DNA from: Mesostigma viride
Lineage: Eukaryota > Streptophyta > Mesostigmatophyceae > Mesostigmatales > Mesostigmataceae
Length of the DNA stretch: 64,000 nucleotides
Assembly: GCA_009746045.1 (NCBI GenBank)
Contig: RPFO01001377.1
Span: 1-64,000 of the forward strand
Reading direction: 5' to 3'
The position numbers and the translations under genes were made by a program. The notes beneath the pieces were generated by a model that was given only the letters and a program-made list of their open reading frames with translations, was not told where the DNA came from and ran no database searches. Positions 37,381 to 51,940 of the stretch are shown here, piece after piece. Position 1 is the stretch's first letter, and each line of letters opens with the position of its first letter.

Positions 37381-38046
37381 CCATGGCTGCGCATTCCCCA
37401 TCCCAATTTTCTAGCCTACGTTGCCTGCCATCGCCAGCCAGCACAAGGAAAATTGCTCGCGCAGCACGTCACTTTGTTTTTCGCCCCGAGCATGCCGCAC
37501 GCTTTGCCAATAATTCCCAGTTCCCACTGCTATTTCGCCCCACCCTGACTGAACGCCAGTTCGGCTCTGAACCTTCCAACCGTCCTGCAAATTTGATCCA
37601 TCCGTTCAGAAAATCGCATTCCATTCACGTTGTGGCCCTATTCGAGCGCGTTATTCGAAACGGCGTGCACCGGTTGGTCCCCGTCCAAAGTGGTGCAACG
37701 GGAAACTGTGAAAAGTTTTAGAGATATCGGTTCGCCAGTAGCTTGTTTGACGCTTAAAAAAGTCAACGCGCCGTAATTCCTGAGGCCGCGCGGATTGGCG
37801 AGACGCCCCACCTGCCCGCAAAAGTCTGAACATGTTCAGCGTTTCAGCACCCGTTCAGAAACTCGAGATCGATCTCCAAGGTTTGGGGATTTTCTTTGTA
37901 CTACGCCGATTGGCCATCTCGCTACGGTCCTGGACGTCGTCCGCTCCCGCGCTAGGGGGCGCGGGGGACGGCCCCACCTTCGGCCTACGGCCTCGGCCAA
38001 AGTTTTCGGGCTTCATAAATCGTAGTTACATTAGGGGACAAGAAAA

Positions 38047-38086
38047 AAGTGGGGGAGGGGGGGCTATCGCCCCCCCTCCCCGACTT
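38047..38086. other. Opening hairpin of B4
   Basis: Identical to the B1 hairpin. Confidence 0.9.
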
Positions 38087-39065
38087 GAGAGGACGTGACT
38101 CGCCGCTAGCGGCCCAGAGGCCGATAGTCGACCTTCTGGGCGCCAACCGCACCGGCCCGCGCGACGCGCCAAGACCCTTCCACGGAGGACGCGCGGGCGG
38201 ACGATTCCGACCGGGACGAACCGCCGCCGTGCGCCACGCGCAACGGACCCTTCCCCGTGAACACCGTGGAAGCTCTCCGAGCGTGAGATACTTGGAAATT
38301 TCGTCACGTTCGTATCGAAAATGAAATTTCTGACAAATTTATCAGCTCGGACTTGACCACAATGAATTTCAGCATACCATTCGATACAACAATGATATTT
38401 CGGCGTCGGATACTTGGAAATTTCGTTACGTTCGTATCGCCAGTGAAATTCTGACAAATTTTATCCTGAACTATTTCGCATCATAACATGACTCCGTTGG
38501 GAGATCATCATGTAGCACTGGCTAACATATTCCCTTGCTGGATGGATGGAGGTAGGTGAAGAATTAAACCTTTTTTGACCTTATTTGTCTAATTGTAATT
38601 GCCTAGCACAGTCTACCTAGAGGAGGGCCCTGATTGGACAATTGTGGCCATGTACGTAATTATGCTACATGTCGTACATGATCTCCCAACAAGTCATGTT
38701 ATAATTTAATTTCATTTCAATGCTAGCATGTCTTGTTGCATGCCCTCAAAGCTAAAATTGTTTATCACGTGCAGAGAGAGCCCGCACAATGAATTTCAGC
38801 GTACCATTCATTAATTAATTATACCATGCGATATACTTTACAGATATTTCGCTGTCAAATACTTCGAAATTTGGGTACTGCTTTTTGCAAGCCAGCCATA
38901 AGGACCAAACACTCCCATGCAAACTCCCATTTTCATCATTAATTAATATTCATTGAGTGGCAATCCTTTCATTCCTTTGTTCACACATGCACCATCCGTC
39001 ATTCCCATTATTAAATTGAAAAAATTAAATCATAGCATGACTCCGTGGTGCCCACTATGACTTCA

Positions 39066-40384
39066 TGGGGGGGGGCTGGCATGCTTGCGTGGGTGTGGGG
39101 GGGCCTCGCATGCGTGCGTGGGTGTGGGGGGGGCTCGCATGCGTGCGTGGGTGTGGGGGGGAGTGGCATGCATGCGTGGGTGTGGTGGGGGGCTGCCATG
39201 CATGCGTGGGGTTAGGGGGGGGCTGGCACGCGTGTGTGGGTTCGTGGGGTGGCTGCCATGCGTGCGTGGGTGTGTGGGGTGGCTGGCATGCGTAAGTGGG
39301 TGTGGGGGGTGGCATGCGTGCATGGGTTTGTGATGGGCTGGCATGCATGCGTGGGTTTGGGGGGGAGCTGCCATGCACGCATGGGTGTGGGGGGGAGTGG
39401 CATGCATGCGTGGGTGTGGTGGGGAGCTGCCATGCGTACGTTGGTGACGGGGGTGGCTGGCATGCATGGGTTGGTGGGGTGGCTGGCATGCATGCGTGCA
39501 TGTGGGGGGGGCTGGCATGCGTGCGTGGGTGTGTGGGGGGGCTCGCATGCGTGCGTGGGTGTGTGGGGGGGCTCGCATGCGTGCGTGGGTGTGGGGGGGA
39601 GTGGCATGCATGCGTGGGTGTGGTGGGGGGCTGCCATGCATGCGTGGGGTTAGGGGGGGCTGGCACGCGTGTGTGGGTTGGTGGGGTGGCTGCCATGCGT
39701 GCGTGGGTGTGTGGGGTGGCTGGCATGCGTACGTGGGTGTGGGGGGTGGCTGGCATGCATAAGCGGGTTTGTGATGGGCTGGCATGCGTGCGTGGGTTGG
39801 TGGGGTGGCTGGCATGCATGCGTGCATGTGGGGGGTCGCTGGCATGCATGCGTGGGTTTGTGGGGTAGCTGGCATGCGGGGGTGGGTGTGGGAGGGGCTG
39901 GCATGCATGCGTGGGTGTGGGGGGTGGCTGGCATGCATGCCTGCATGTGGGGTAGGGCTGGCATGCGTGCGTGGGTGTGTGGGGGGGCTGCCATGCGTGT
40001 GTCGGGGGGCTGGCATGCGTGGGTGGTTGGCGGGGGGAGTGGCATGCATGCGTGGGTGTGGTGGGGAGCTGCCATGCATGCGTGGTTTTAAGGGGGGGCT
40101 GGCACGCGTGCGTGGGTTCGTGGGGTGGCTGCCATGCGTGCGTGGGTGTGGGGGGTGGCTGGCATGCGTAAGTGGCTGTGGGGGTTGCTGGAATGCATAA
40201 GTGGGTTGTGGGGTGGCTGGCATGCGTGCGTGGGTGTGGGGGTGGCTGGCATGCGTGCGTGGATTGGTGGGGTGGCTGGCATGCATGCGGGCATGTGGGG
40301 GGTGGCTGGAATCCATGCGTGGGTTTGTGGGGTATAGCTAACATGTGTGCGTGGGTGTGGGAGGGGCTGGCATGCATGCGTTGG
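39066..40384 (+). repeat. G-rich minisatellite of B4
   Basis: About 1.32 kb, B-type order. Around 39430-39510 it contains the A-type marker GTACGTTGGTGACGGGGGTG, so sequence exchange between A and B arrays has occurred. Confidence 0.94.
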
Positions 40385-40394
40385 TTGACATGCC

Positions 40395-41290
40395 ATGGAT
40401 GAAAAACACCAAGAAGAGTATATGGCCCCGCTGCCACCAAAAATCACCTGGTTGATCAACCAAGGGGATAGCCTGCACAGTGAGACACAAACACAGCAGA
40501 CCCAGCAAAGCAAAATTCAGGTTGTAAGCGAGTGGAGATTACTTTTGACATGCTTGATGAAGAAATATATAACACACCTTCTATTGTCACACCTTCTATA
40601 AACAAATGGTTGATTGATCACCTTATACACCACGTAAACATGCTACCAGACGCGCTCTTCAGTCCAGTCAAAATCCACGTGCGAAGCAAGTCAGCTTACG
40701 CAGAAAGCACCATGAATGTCAGCGAGTACAGCAGTAAATGACGCCCCAAACCCGTGACCAGGCAAGCATCCAGAGGGGCTTTCACCGCCCAGTATATTCC
40801 AGAAAAAAGCATCACAGATCCTTGGGCAACGGACGTTCACACAGGACATGCGAAGGACCATGAAGATGGCGTCCTGCACGGCTAATCTGCGTTTTTAAAA
40901 ACCCTTGCTACGCTATGTCTTTGCTGCGACTAGGTGGATTCGGCGAAATGGAAAGAACGCAACCATGAAAATGCATCAGAAAGAGAGCAGGTACTACCCC
41001 GGTCATCGAAACAAACGCCTCACAATCGGCATCGCCGGTTACGTCCCGTGGCAAAAAATCCAGCGTTCTTTCCAATATGATGCGGCGACAGCAGAAGCTC
41101 GTTGGCCACACCCCAAGCCTTCCACGAACAGCAAACTGATTTCACTAGGCATCCAATACGTAAAGCAGTTAAGCATGATACTACAATACCTAAATCTACA
41201 ACGACATTCCATTTCCAGGTCGCCATAGCGACACGGACCTCTCCCACGCAGGTATCACTCCGTTGACGCACCTCCAGCTCATAAAATTTC
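40395..41290 (+). pseudogene. Decayed coding-like module of B4
   Basis: As B1, except that near 40885 the bases coding for the AlaLysLysIleLys stretch are replaced by TCTGCGTTTTTAAAAA, which removes the start of the third frame. Confidence 0.5.
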
Positions 41291-41321
41291 GCACTTGCTC
41301 TTCAAACATAAAATTTTGACG

Positions 41322-41328
41322 TATAAAA
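41322..41328 (+). promoter_or_regulatory. TATA box of B4
   Basis: Identical context to B1. Confidence 0.6.
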
Positions 41329-41482
41329 CCATGGCTGCGCATTCCCCATCCCAATTTTCTAGCCTACGTTGCCTGCCATCGCCAGCCAGCACAAGGAAAA
41401 TTGCTCGCGCAGCACGTCACTTTGTTTTTCGCCCCGAGCATGCCGCACGCTTTGCCAATAATTCCCAGTTCCCACTGCCCAG

Positions 41483-41513
41483 CAAGAAAAAAGTGGGGGA
41501 GGGGGGGCTATCG
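41483..41513 (+). repeat. Displaced fragment of a family-B head in B4
   Basis: CAAGAAAAAAGTGGGGGAGG and the following G-run and TATCG match the first 30 bp of a B unit, then stop exactly after the hairpin loop. It replaces the sequence that follows CCCAGCAAGA in B1. Confidence 0.8.
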
Positions 41514-41992
41514 CTAACTGAAAATTCCGTCTCGTTTGATTCTATTTCCCCTGTTCAGGCGCGAACGTTTCCGTTCAGCACGGCTGAAAACGCTTTCCTT
41601 CAGAACTGTCATTTCGTCTCGCTTGCTTATCAAATTTGACATCCCACGTCCTGTGCCTTGAAAAGTTTTAGTACAGATATCAGTTCGCGACTTTTTGTTT
41701 GACGCTTAAAAGAGTCAACGCGCCGTAATGTCCTGAGGCCGCGCGGATTGGCGAGACGCCCCACCTGCCCGCAAAAGTCTGAACATGTTCAGCGTTTCAG
41801 CACCCGTTCAGAATTCCTGAGACTCGATCTCCAAGGTTTGGGGATTTTCTTTGTACTACGCCGACTGGCCATCTCGCTACGGTCCTGGACGTCGTCCGCT
41901 CCCGCGCTAGGGGGCGCGGGGGACGGCCCCACTTCCGGCCTACGGCCGCGGCCAAAGTTTTCGGGCTTCATAAATCGTAGTTACTAGTAGGG

Positions 41993-42713
41993 GACAAGTT
42001 GGGGGCCCCTTCGGGGCCCAGACTTTTTGGCGCCTGAGCGGGCGATTGGCGCGTACACCCGCGGGGTGCGTCCTCGGGAACGCCGGCGCCACGCGGGGTG
42101 CGCAGTGCGAAGGGGCAGTGGCCAAGGGCGCCGAGGCGGGGGGGCCAGCGGGAGCCCAAAAATTTCGGCTTCGTACGGCCGTTTTTTAGGCGGAGCCTCC
42201 TGCTTTTCACAGTTTCGAGCCGTTTTTTTCCCACGCTCGCCGTCTGAACACGTTCAGGTCAGTAATCTCGCTAAAATTGGCACGGAAATGGCGTGGGAAG
42301 TAGGCCGAACCGAAAATTGAACCAAAAACCCGTTCAGAAAAGTGTTCGAACTCAATTTTCGTTCAGTCTGAACACTCAAAATTTCCCGTTCAGTCTGAAC
42401 ACTTAGTAAATGTAGTAGGATGTTTGGAGAGAGATCCTTCCCGTAGTAACAAGTTAATCAGCCGTATATGCCCCACGGCATTTCTCGCGCATTTTGCTGA
42501 ATTCAGTTTCTGTTCAGAACACATCAGACTCGATCTTACGAGGGTGTGACGGCGTTCAGGCCGGCGGTTACGGGACGTAACTCGCGGCTCCGCAGGATTT
42601 CAGGGATGGCCTTCGATCGTGGGGGTGCGATCAGGCCGTACGGTACGGCGCCCGCGGCGGTGTCAGGATGTTCGGGGTTCTCCCTTGCGCAACACGATCG
42701 TAGTTAAGTAGTT
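41993..42713 (+). repeat. Short unit C1 (721 bp)
   Basis: Family-C head with hairpin 42003-42019 (GGGCCCC, loop TTC, GGGGCCC) and T-run 42024-42028; GC-rich head to about 42190; tail with GTTCAG/CTGAAC pairs near 42240-42400; anchor GGATGTTTGG 42418-42427; anchor GACTCGATCT 42528-42537; family-C GC block; end ATCGTAGTTAAGTAGTT. It directly follows a family-B end. No spacer, minisatellite, coding module or TATA promoter. Confidence 0.92.
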
Positions 42714-42852
42714 GACAAGTTGGGGGCCCCTTCGGGGCCCGGACTTTTTGGCGCCTGAGCGGGCGATTGGCGCGTACACCCGCGGGGTGCGTCCTCGGGA
42801 ACGCCGGCGCCACGCGGGGCGCGCAGCGCGAAGGGGCAGTGGCCGAGGGCGC

Positions 42853-42994
42853 CGAGGCGGGGGGCCAGCGGGAGCCATAAAATTTCGGCTTCGTACGGCC
42901 CGTCCGCAGGCGGAGCCCCCTGCTTTTCCCAGCGTCGAGCCGTTTCCTGGCACGCTCCCCGTCTTAACACGTTCAGGCAAGTCATCTCGCTAAA
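42853..42994 (+). repeat. Left direct repeat of D1
   Basis: 142 bp, from CGAGGCGGGGGG to CTCGCTAAA, about 85-90% identical by eye to 46826-46969. Confidence 0.85.
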
Positions 42995-43912
42995 GGTCCA
43001 CTGCGGGGACGAAATAATTATGTACATGCAAATTCGAGGCTATGGCGGTGCAGAAAACTGATTGGTGTAGGAGCATCGATGCATGGATTCGTTCCAAATA
43101 TTGTAGTCATTTTTTATGAGTTATGGCTGGGATGAGTAGGTCATCCAGCAACATCTGGGTGTAGTTCGTGGCATGTTTCCCTACCCTTTTGGGAATGCCC
43201 TTGGGGCCAGGCCAGGTCAGAATATGCCGCCCTGGCCGGCCAAGCCGCTGGGGGCCTGCCAGACCAAAATCCCTATATGAGTGTGCTTTGGTCCCAGTAT
43301 GGACACTAAACTGTTTTAGGTTAGTTTGTGGACATTACCATGCAAGGTGCAACTGGCTCCTATTGTGAGGCGCGAGTTGGACACGATTTGAGGGCTAAAA
43401 GCTAAAATTGTTTGCTGACACAGCTAGCCCGCAACACACGTAGCATAGGTGTCACACTTCATGTAGTGTTCAAGTTGGGGCATGATGCAGACAATGTTTG
43501 TTCCAACTCTGATTTATTATAATGAGTTGTCTTGAGCACTTCATAATGAGATTAGCACAGCTCATTTTAAGACACACCACCGCATCTTTATCAAACAATC
43601 CCATCCAATTCCCAACTTCACCATGGAATGGCCATCAAATGTTACCATGTGCACGATCGCTCATGCCCACTTCAAAATCACCTTAAGAAAGAAAGTTTTG
43701 TATTCGCTAACTTCTTTACAACCACCACCAGTATGGGGCAACCACAGGCCCTCACTGTGACCACTGTGACCACCGCAAGGGCACGCCATCACATGCAGCC
43801 ATAAATGGTTGTCTCTTTGATAAATGTATCTAACGAGGCAAGGCCAGCTGGTATCCAGGCGGCATGTTGCCACCACACACGTCTCGGTTACGGCGCGGTC
43901 ACCCATCTTCAT

Positions 43913-45450
<1,538 letters not shown>

Positions 45451-45777
45451 AGGAAACAAACATGGCCCCGCTGGCACAATGCAAAGCACACCTGGTTGAT
45501 CAGGTAGCGGGCACGCCTGCACAATGAGACATCAAAATTACACAGCCAGCAAAGCAAAATTCAGTGTGCAAGCGAATGGGGCCTACGTTTGACAGCAAGT
45601 ATGATGAATCCATGTAGAAAAATATGGCACAACACATGGTTGCCCACCTGCACGTACAGCCCAGTAAAAATTCACGTGCAGCAAACTGTCTACCCATGCG
45701 TGAATTTGGCTTCAGCCCAGTAAAAATCTGCACAACACAAATATTGCACAGCCATTAGAGCAAGTCTAACTTTGGAT

Positions 45778-46176
45778 ATGCTGGATGGAAGCAATATAGC
45801 ACAGCATGACACACCCCTAGTTGCTCATCTTCACCCATATAGCCCAGTGAAAACCCATGTGCAAAGCAAGGCAGCTTATCACACGCAAAACCACCATCAA
45901 CGTCAGGAAGCACAGCAGTCAACGACTCCCAAAATTGGTGCACGAGAAATCATCCATGAGCAATCATGGGCTTTCCCTGCCCAGCCTGTTCCAGAAGAAA
46001 GCAACACGGATAACGTGGCAATGACATTCCCAAGGAGAATGAAGAGGACGCACCCCACGGATACGACAATGGAAGACAGACTCTTGGTCCGGTATGTGCA
46101 CGCTGCGACCAAGAAAATTCGTCTGGAAAAAAGGAAATTGCATAAGATTACGGTAAACGTAAATCACATTAGATAA
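45778..46176 (+). CDS. Possible small protein of D1, least decayed copy of the module
   Basis: ATG 45778 to a TAA ending 46176, 132 residues. It contains in a single frame the pieces that lie in different frames in A and B: SPVKTHVQSKAAY, AFPAQPVPEESNTDNVA and LLVRYVHAATKKIR followed by a basic segment. There is no signal peptide, membrane segment or recognised domain; the C-terminal third is basic. Upstream, 45589-45700 is a diverged duplicate of 45772-45895. It lies before, not after, the TATA box at 46532 and no promoter was seen for it. It may be a gene remnant rather than an expressed gene. Confidence 0.35.
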   Translation: MLDGSNIAQHDTPLVAHLHPYSPVKTHVQSKAAYHTQNHHQRQEAQQSTTPKIGAREIIHEQSWAFPAQPVPEESNTDNVAMTFPRRMKRTHPTDTTMEDRLLVRYVHAATKKIRLEKRKLHKITVNVNHIR

Positions 46177-46531
46177 AAGCAGATACATTGACCACATCTT
46201 TGACACAAATCGCCATCGCCAGCGTTCGTCCCGTGCCAAGCAATCCAGCGCTCAATCGCAACTGTCTATGGTGACACCAGACATTCGTTTGCCCCATCCC
46301 ACGTCTTCCATGAACAGCAAAAATGATTTTACAAGGCGTGAAATACGTAAAACTGAAGAATGACGACACTGAAACAAAACAATCTGATAACGACGTTCAA
46401 TGTCCAGGTCGCTGGCTATTGTACAGCAAATGCCATAGCGACACGGACCTCTCCCACGCAGGTAGCACGGGGTTGACGCCCCGCCAGCTCAGAAAGTTTC
46501 ATACGTACTCTTCCAATACAAACTTTTGATG

Positions 46532-46538
46532 TATAAAA
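46532..46538 (+). promoter_or_regulatory. TATA box of D1
   Basis: GATGTATAAAAGCC, then CCCCATCCCAATTTT with the same spacing as in A and B. It lies 123 bp before the ATG of the signal-peptide-like frame at 46655. This is the only promoter of this type in the C/D region. Confidence 0.6.
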
Positions 46539-46654
46539 GCCAGGAATTCGCATTCCCCATCCCAATTTTACATGCTACGTCGCCCGCCATCGCCAGCCAG
46601 CAACAACTATGGTCATCACGTCGCTTTGTTTCATTAACATTTTTTGCCCCGACC

Positions 46655-46750
46655 ATGCCGCTTTTATTATTCACGTTCACTTTACCCATTGCCACTGCCC
46701 AGCCTGGTGCGTTCCACGCGACGCTCGCCCCGCCCTGCATGCGGAACTAA
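46655..46750 (+). CDS. Signal-peptide-like short reading frame after the D1 promoter
   Basis: 31 residues, beginning MPLLLFTFTLPIATAQPG, with a hydrophobic core and an Ala-Thr-Ala cleavage-like site, then a stop at 46748-46750 just before family-C sequence resumes. It starts 123 bp after the TATA box, but other ATGs (about 46573 and 46609) lie between. In B units the homologous position has an ATG with a different, less hydrophobic frame. It looks like the 5' end of a secreted-protein gene captured with its promoter. Confidence 0.35.
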   Translation: MPLLLFTFTLPIATAQPGAFHATLAPPCMRN

Positions 46751-46825
46751 AATTTGGTACGGTTCGACCGGTCCAACTTTCCCCGTTCGACCTGAATACT
46801 TCAAGTCCGTATTTTTGTCAGGGTC

Positions 46826-46969
46826 CGAGGCGGGGGGGGCCAGCGGGAGCCCAAAATTTTCGGCTTCGTACGGCCCGTCCCAAGGCGGAGCCCCCTGCTT
46901 TTCACAGTTTCGAGCCGTTTTTCGCTACGCCCCCCGTCTGAACACGTTCAGGTCAATCATCTCGCTAAA
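46826..46969 (+). repeat. Right direct repeat of D1
   Basis: 144 bp, partner of 42853-42994. Joining the outer sequences through these repeats gives about 709 bp, the size of the short C units. Confidence 0.85.
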
Positions 46970-47396
46970 ATCGGCACGGAAATTGCGTGGGAAGTAGGCC
47001 GAACCGAAAATTTACCCAACAACTCGTTCAGAAAAGTCGAACTACGCACTGTACGTTCAGCCGCGGGACAGTTCTCGTTCAGCTTCTAGTAAATCTACTA
47101 CGATGTTTGGGCTTAGCTGCTTCGGTAAACAACTACCCTCCCATCCGTATATGCCCTCCGGCATTTCTCGCGCATTTTGCTGAATTCGGCTTCCGTTCAG
47201 AACTCCTGAGACTCGATCTTACGCGGGTGTGACGGCGTTCAGGCCGGCGGTTACGGGCCGTAACTCGCGGCTCCGCAGGATTTCAGGATTTGCCCTCGGG
47301 CGTGGGGGTGCGATCAGGCCGTACGGTACGGCGCCCGCGGCGATGTCAGGATGTTCGGGTTTCTCCTTTGCGCAACACGATCGTAATATAGTAGTT

Positions 47397-49568
47397 GACA
47401 AGTTGGGGGCCCCTGCGGGGCCCAGACTTTTTGGCGCCTGAGCGGGCGATTGGCGCGTACACCCGCGGGATGCGTCCTCGGGAACGCCGGCGCCACGCGG
47501 GGTGCGCAGTGCGAAGGGGCAGTGGCCGAGGGCGCCGAGGCGGGGGGGCCAGCGGGAGCCCAAAAATTTCGGTTCCGTACGGCCGTTTTTGGGGCTGAGC
47601 CCCCTGCTTTTCACAGTTTCTAGCCGTTTTTTGCCACGCTCCCCGTCTGAACACGTTCAGTTGTGTCATCCCGCTAAAATTGGCACGAAAATTGCGTGGG
47701 AAGTAGGCCGAACCGAAAATTTAACCGACAAACCGTTCAAAATAGGGTTCGAACTAAATTTTCCGCACACTTCTCGTTCAGTCTGAACAGTCGAAATTTC
47801 CCGTTCAGTCTGAACCCTTAGTATTTCTAGTATTTTGTTTGGAGAGAGATCCTTCGTGTATAAACTCTTCCTCCCAGCCGTATATGCCCCCCGGCATTTC
47901 TTGCGCATTTTGCTGAATTCAGCTTCTGTTCAGAATAGGTAAGACTCGATCTTAGGAGGGTGTGACGGCGTTCAGACTAGCGGTTACGGGCCGTTACTCG
48001 CGGCTCCGCAGGATTTCAGGATTTGCCCTCGTTCGTGGGGGTGCGATCAGGCCGTACGGTACGGCGCCCGCGGCGATGTCAGGATGTTCGGGTTTCTCCC
48101 TTGCGCAACACGATCGTAGTTAAGTAGTTGACAAGTTGGGGGCCCCTTCGGGGCCCAGACTTTTTGGCGCCTGAGCGGGCGATTGGCGCGTACACCCGCG
48201 GGGTGCGTCCTCGGGAACGCCGGCGCCACGCGGGGTGCGCAGTGCGAAGGGGCAGTGGCCAAGGGCGCCGAGGCGGGGGGGCCAGCGGGAGCCCAAAAAT
48301 TTCGGCTTCGTACGGCCGTTTTTTAGGCGGAGCCTCCTGCTTTTCACAGTTTCGAGCCGTTTTTTTCCCACGCTCGCCGTCTGAACACGTTCAGGTCAGT
48401 AATCTCGCTAAAATTGGCACGGAAATGGCGTGGGAAGTAGGCCGAACCGAAAATTGAACCAAAAACCCGTTCAGAAAAGTGTTCGAACTCAATTTTCGTT
48501 CAGTCTGAACACTCAAAATTTCCCGTTCAGTCTGAACACTTAGTAAATGTAGTAGGATGTTTGGAGAGAGATCCTTCCCGTAGTAACAAGTTAATCAGCC
48601 GTATATGCCCCACGGCATTTCTCGCGCATTTTGCTGAATTCAGTTTCTGTTCAGAACACATCAGACTCGATCTTACGAGGGTGTGACGGCGTTCAGGCCG
48701 GCGGTTACGGGACGTAACTCGCGGCTCCGCAGGATTTCAGGGATGGCCTTCGATCGTGGGGGTGCGATCAGGCCGTACGGTACGGCGCCCGCGGCGGTGT
48801 CAGGATGTTCGGGTTCTCCCTTGCGCAACACGATCGTAGTTAAGTAGTTGACAAGTTGGGGGCCCCTTCGGGGCCCAGACTTTTTGGCGCCTGAGCGGGC
48901 GATTGGCGCGTACACCCGCGGGGTGCGTCCTCGGGAACGCCGGCGCCACGCGGGGTGCGCAGTGCGAAGGGGCAGTGGCCAAGGGCGCCGAGGCGGGGGG
49001 GCCAGCGGGAGCCCAAAAATTTCGGCTTCGTACGGCCGTTTTTTAGGCGGAGCCTCCTGCTTTTCACAGTTTCGAGCCGTTTTTTTCCCACGCTCGCCGT
49101 CTGAACACGTTCAGGTCAGTAATCTCGCTAAAATTGGCACGGAAATGGCGTGGGAAGTAGGCCGAACCGAAAATTGAACCAAAAACCCGTTCAGAAAAGT
49201 GTTCGAACTCAATTTTCGTTCAGTCTGAACACTCAAAATTTCCCGTTCAGTCTGAACACTTAGTAAATGTAGTAGGATGTTTGGAGAGAGATCCTTCCCG
49301 TAGTAACAAGTTAATCAGCCGTATATGCCCCACGGCATTTCTCGCGCATTTTGCTGAATTCAGTTTCTGTTCAGAACACATCAGACTCGATCTTACGAGG
49401 GTGTGACGGCGTTCAGGCCGGCGGTTACGGGACGTAACTCGCGGCTCCGCAGGATTTCAGGATGGCCTTCGATCGTGGGGGTGCGATCAGGCCGTACGGT
49501 ACGGCGCCCGCGGCGGTGTCAGGATGTTCGGGTTCTCCCTTGCGCAACACGATCGTAGTTAAGTAGTT
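47397..49568 (+). repeat. Three short C units (C3-C5)
   Basis: C3 47397-48129 (733 bp, subtype with loop TGC and CGCGGGATGCG), C4 48130-48849 (720 bp) and C5 48850-49568 (719 bp). C4 and C5 are almost identical to each other and to C1. Hairpins at 47407-47423, 48140-48156 and 48860-48876. C3 contains GTGTATAAACTC (near 47858), a possible TATA-like site. Confidence 0.92.

Positions 49569-51940
<2,372 letters not shown>

Larger units (their letters stand above)
33178..38036 (+). repeat. Macro-unit B3 (family B, 4,859 bp), longest A/B unit
   Basis: Head with hairpin 33188-33227; spacer shorter than in B1 near 33465-33520; minisatellite 34136-36437, expanded by a 444-bp higher-order repeat; decayed coding module 36447-37340; TATA box 37374-37380. 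About 125 bp present in the B1 tail after the promoter are missing here. Confidence 0.9.
38037..41992 (+). repeat. Macro-unit B4 (family B, 3,956 bp), last B unit
   Basis: Head with hairpin 38047-38086, spacer to 39065, minisatellite 39066-40384, decayed coding module 40395-41290, TATA box 41322-41328. A 31-bp piece of a family-B head (41483-41513) lies after the promoter. The end motif is followed by a family-C head at 41993. Confidence 0.9.

Noticed and set aside
268-41992. Tandem LTR retrotransposons
   Set aside because: No reverse transcriptase, integrase, primer-binding site or polypurine tract was seen. The solo-unit behaviour of D1 is LTR-like, but the coding content is missing.
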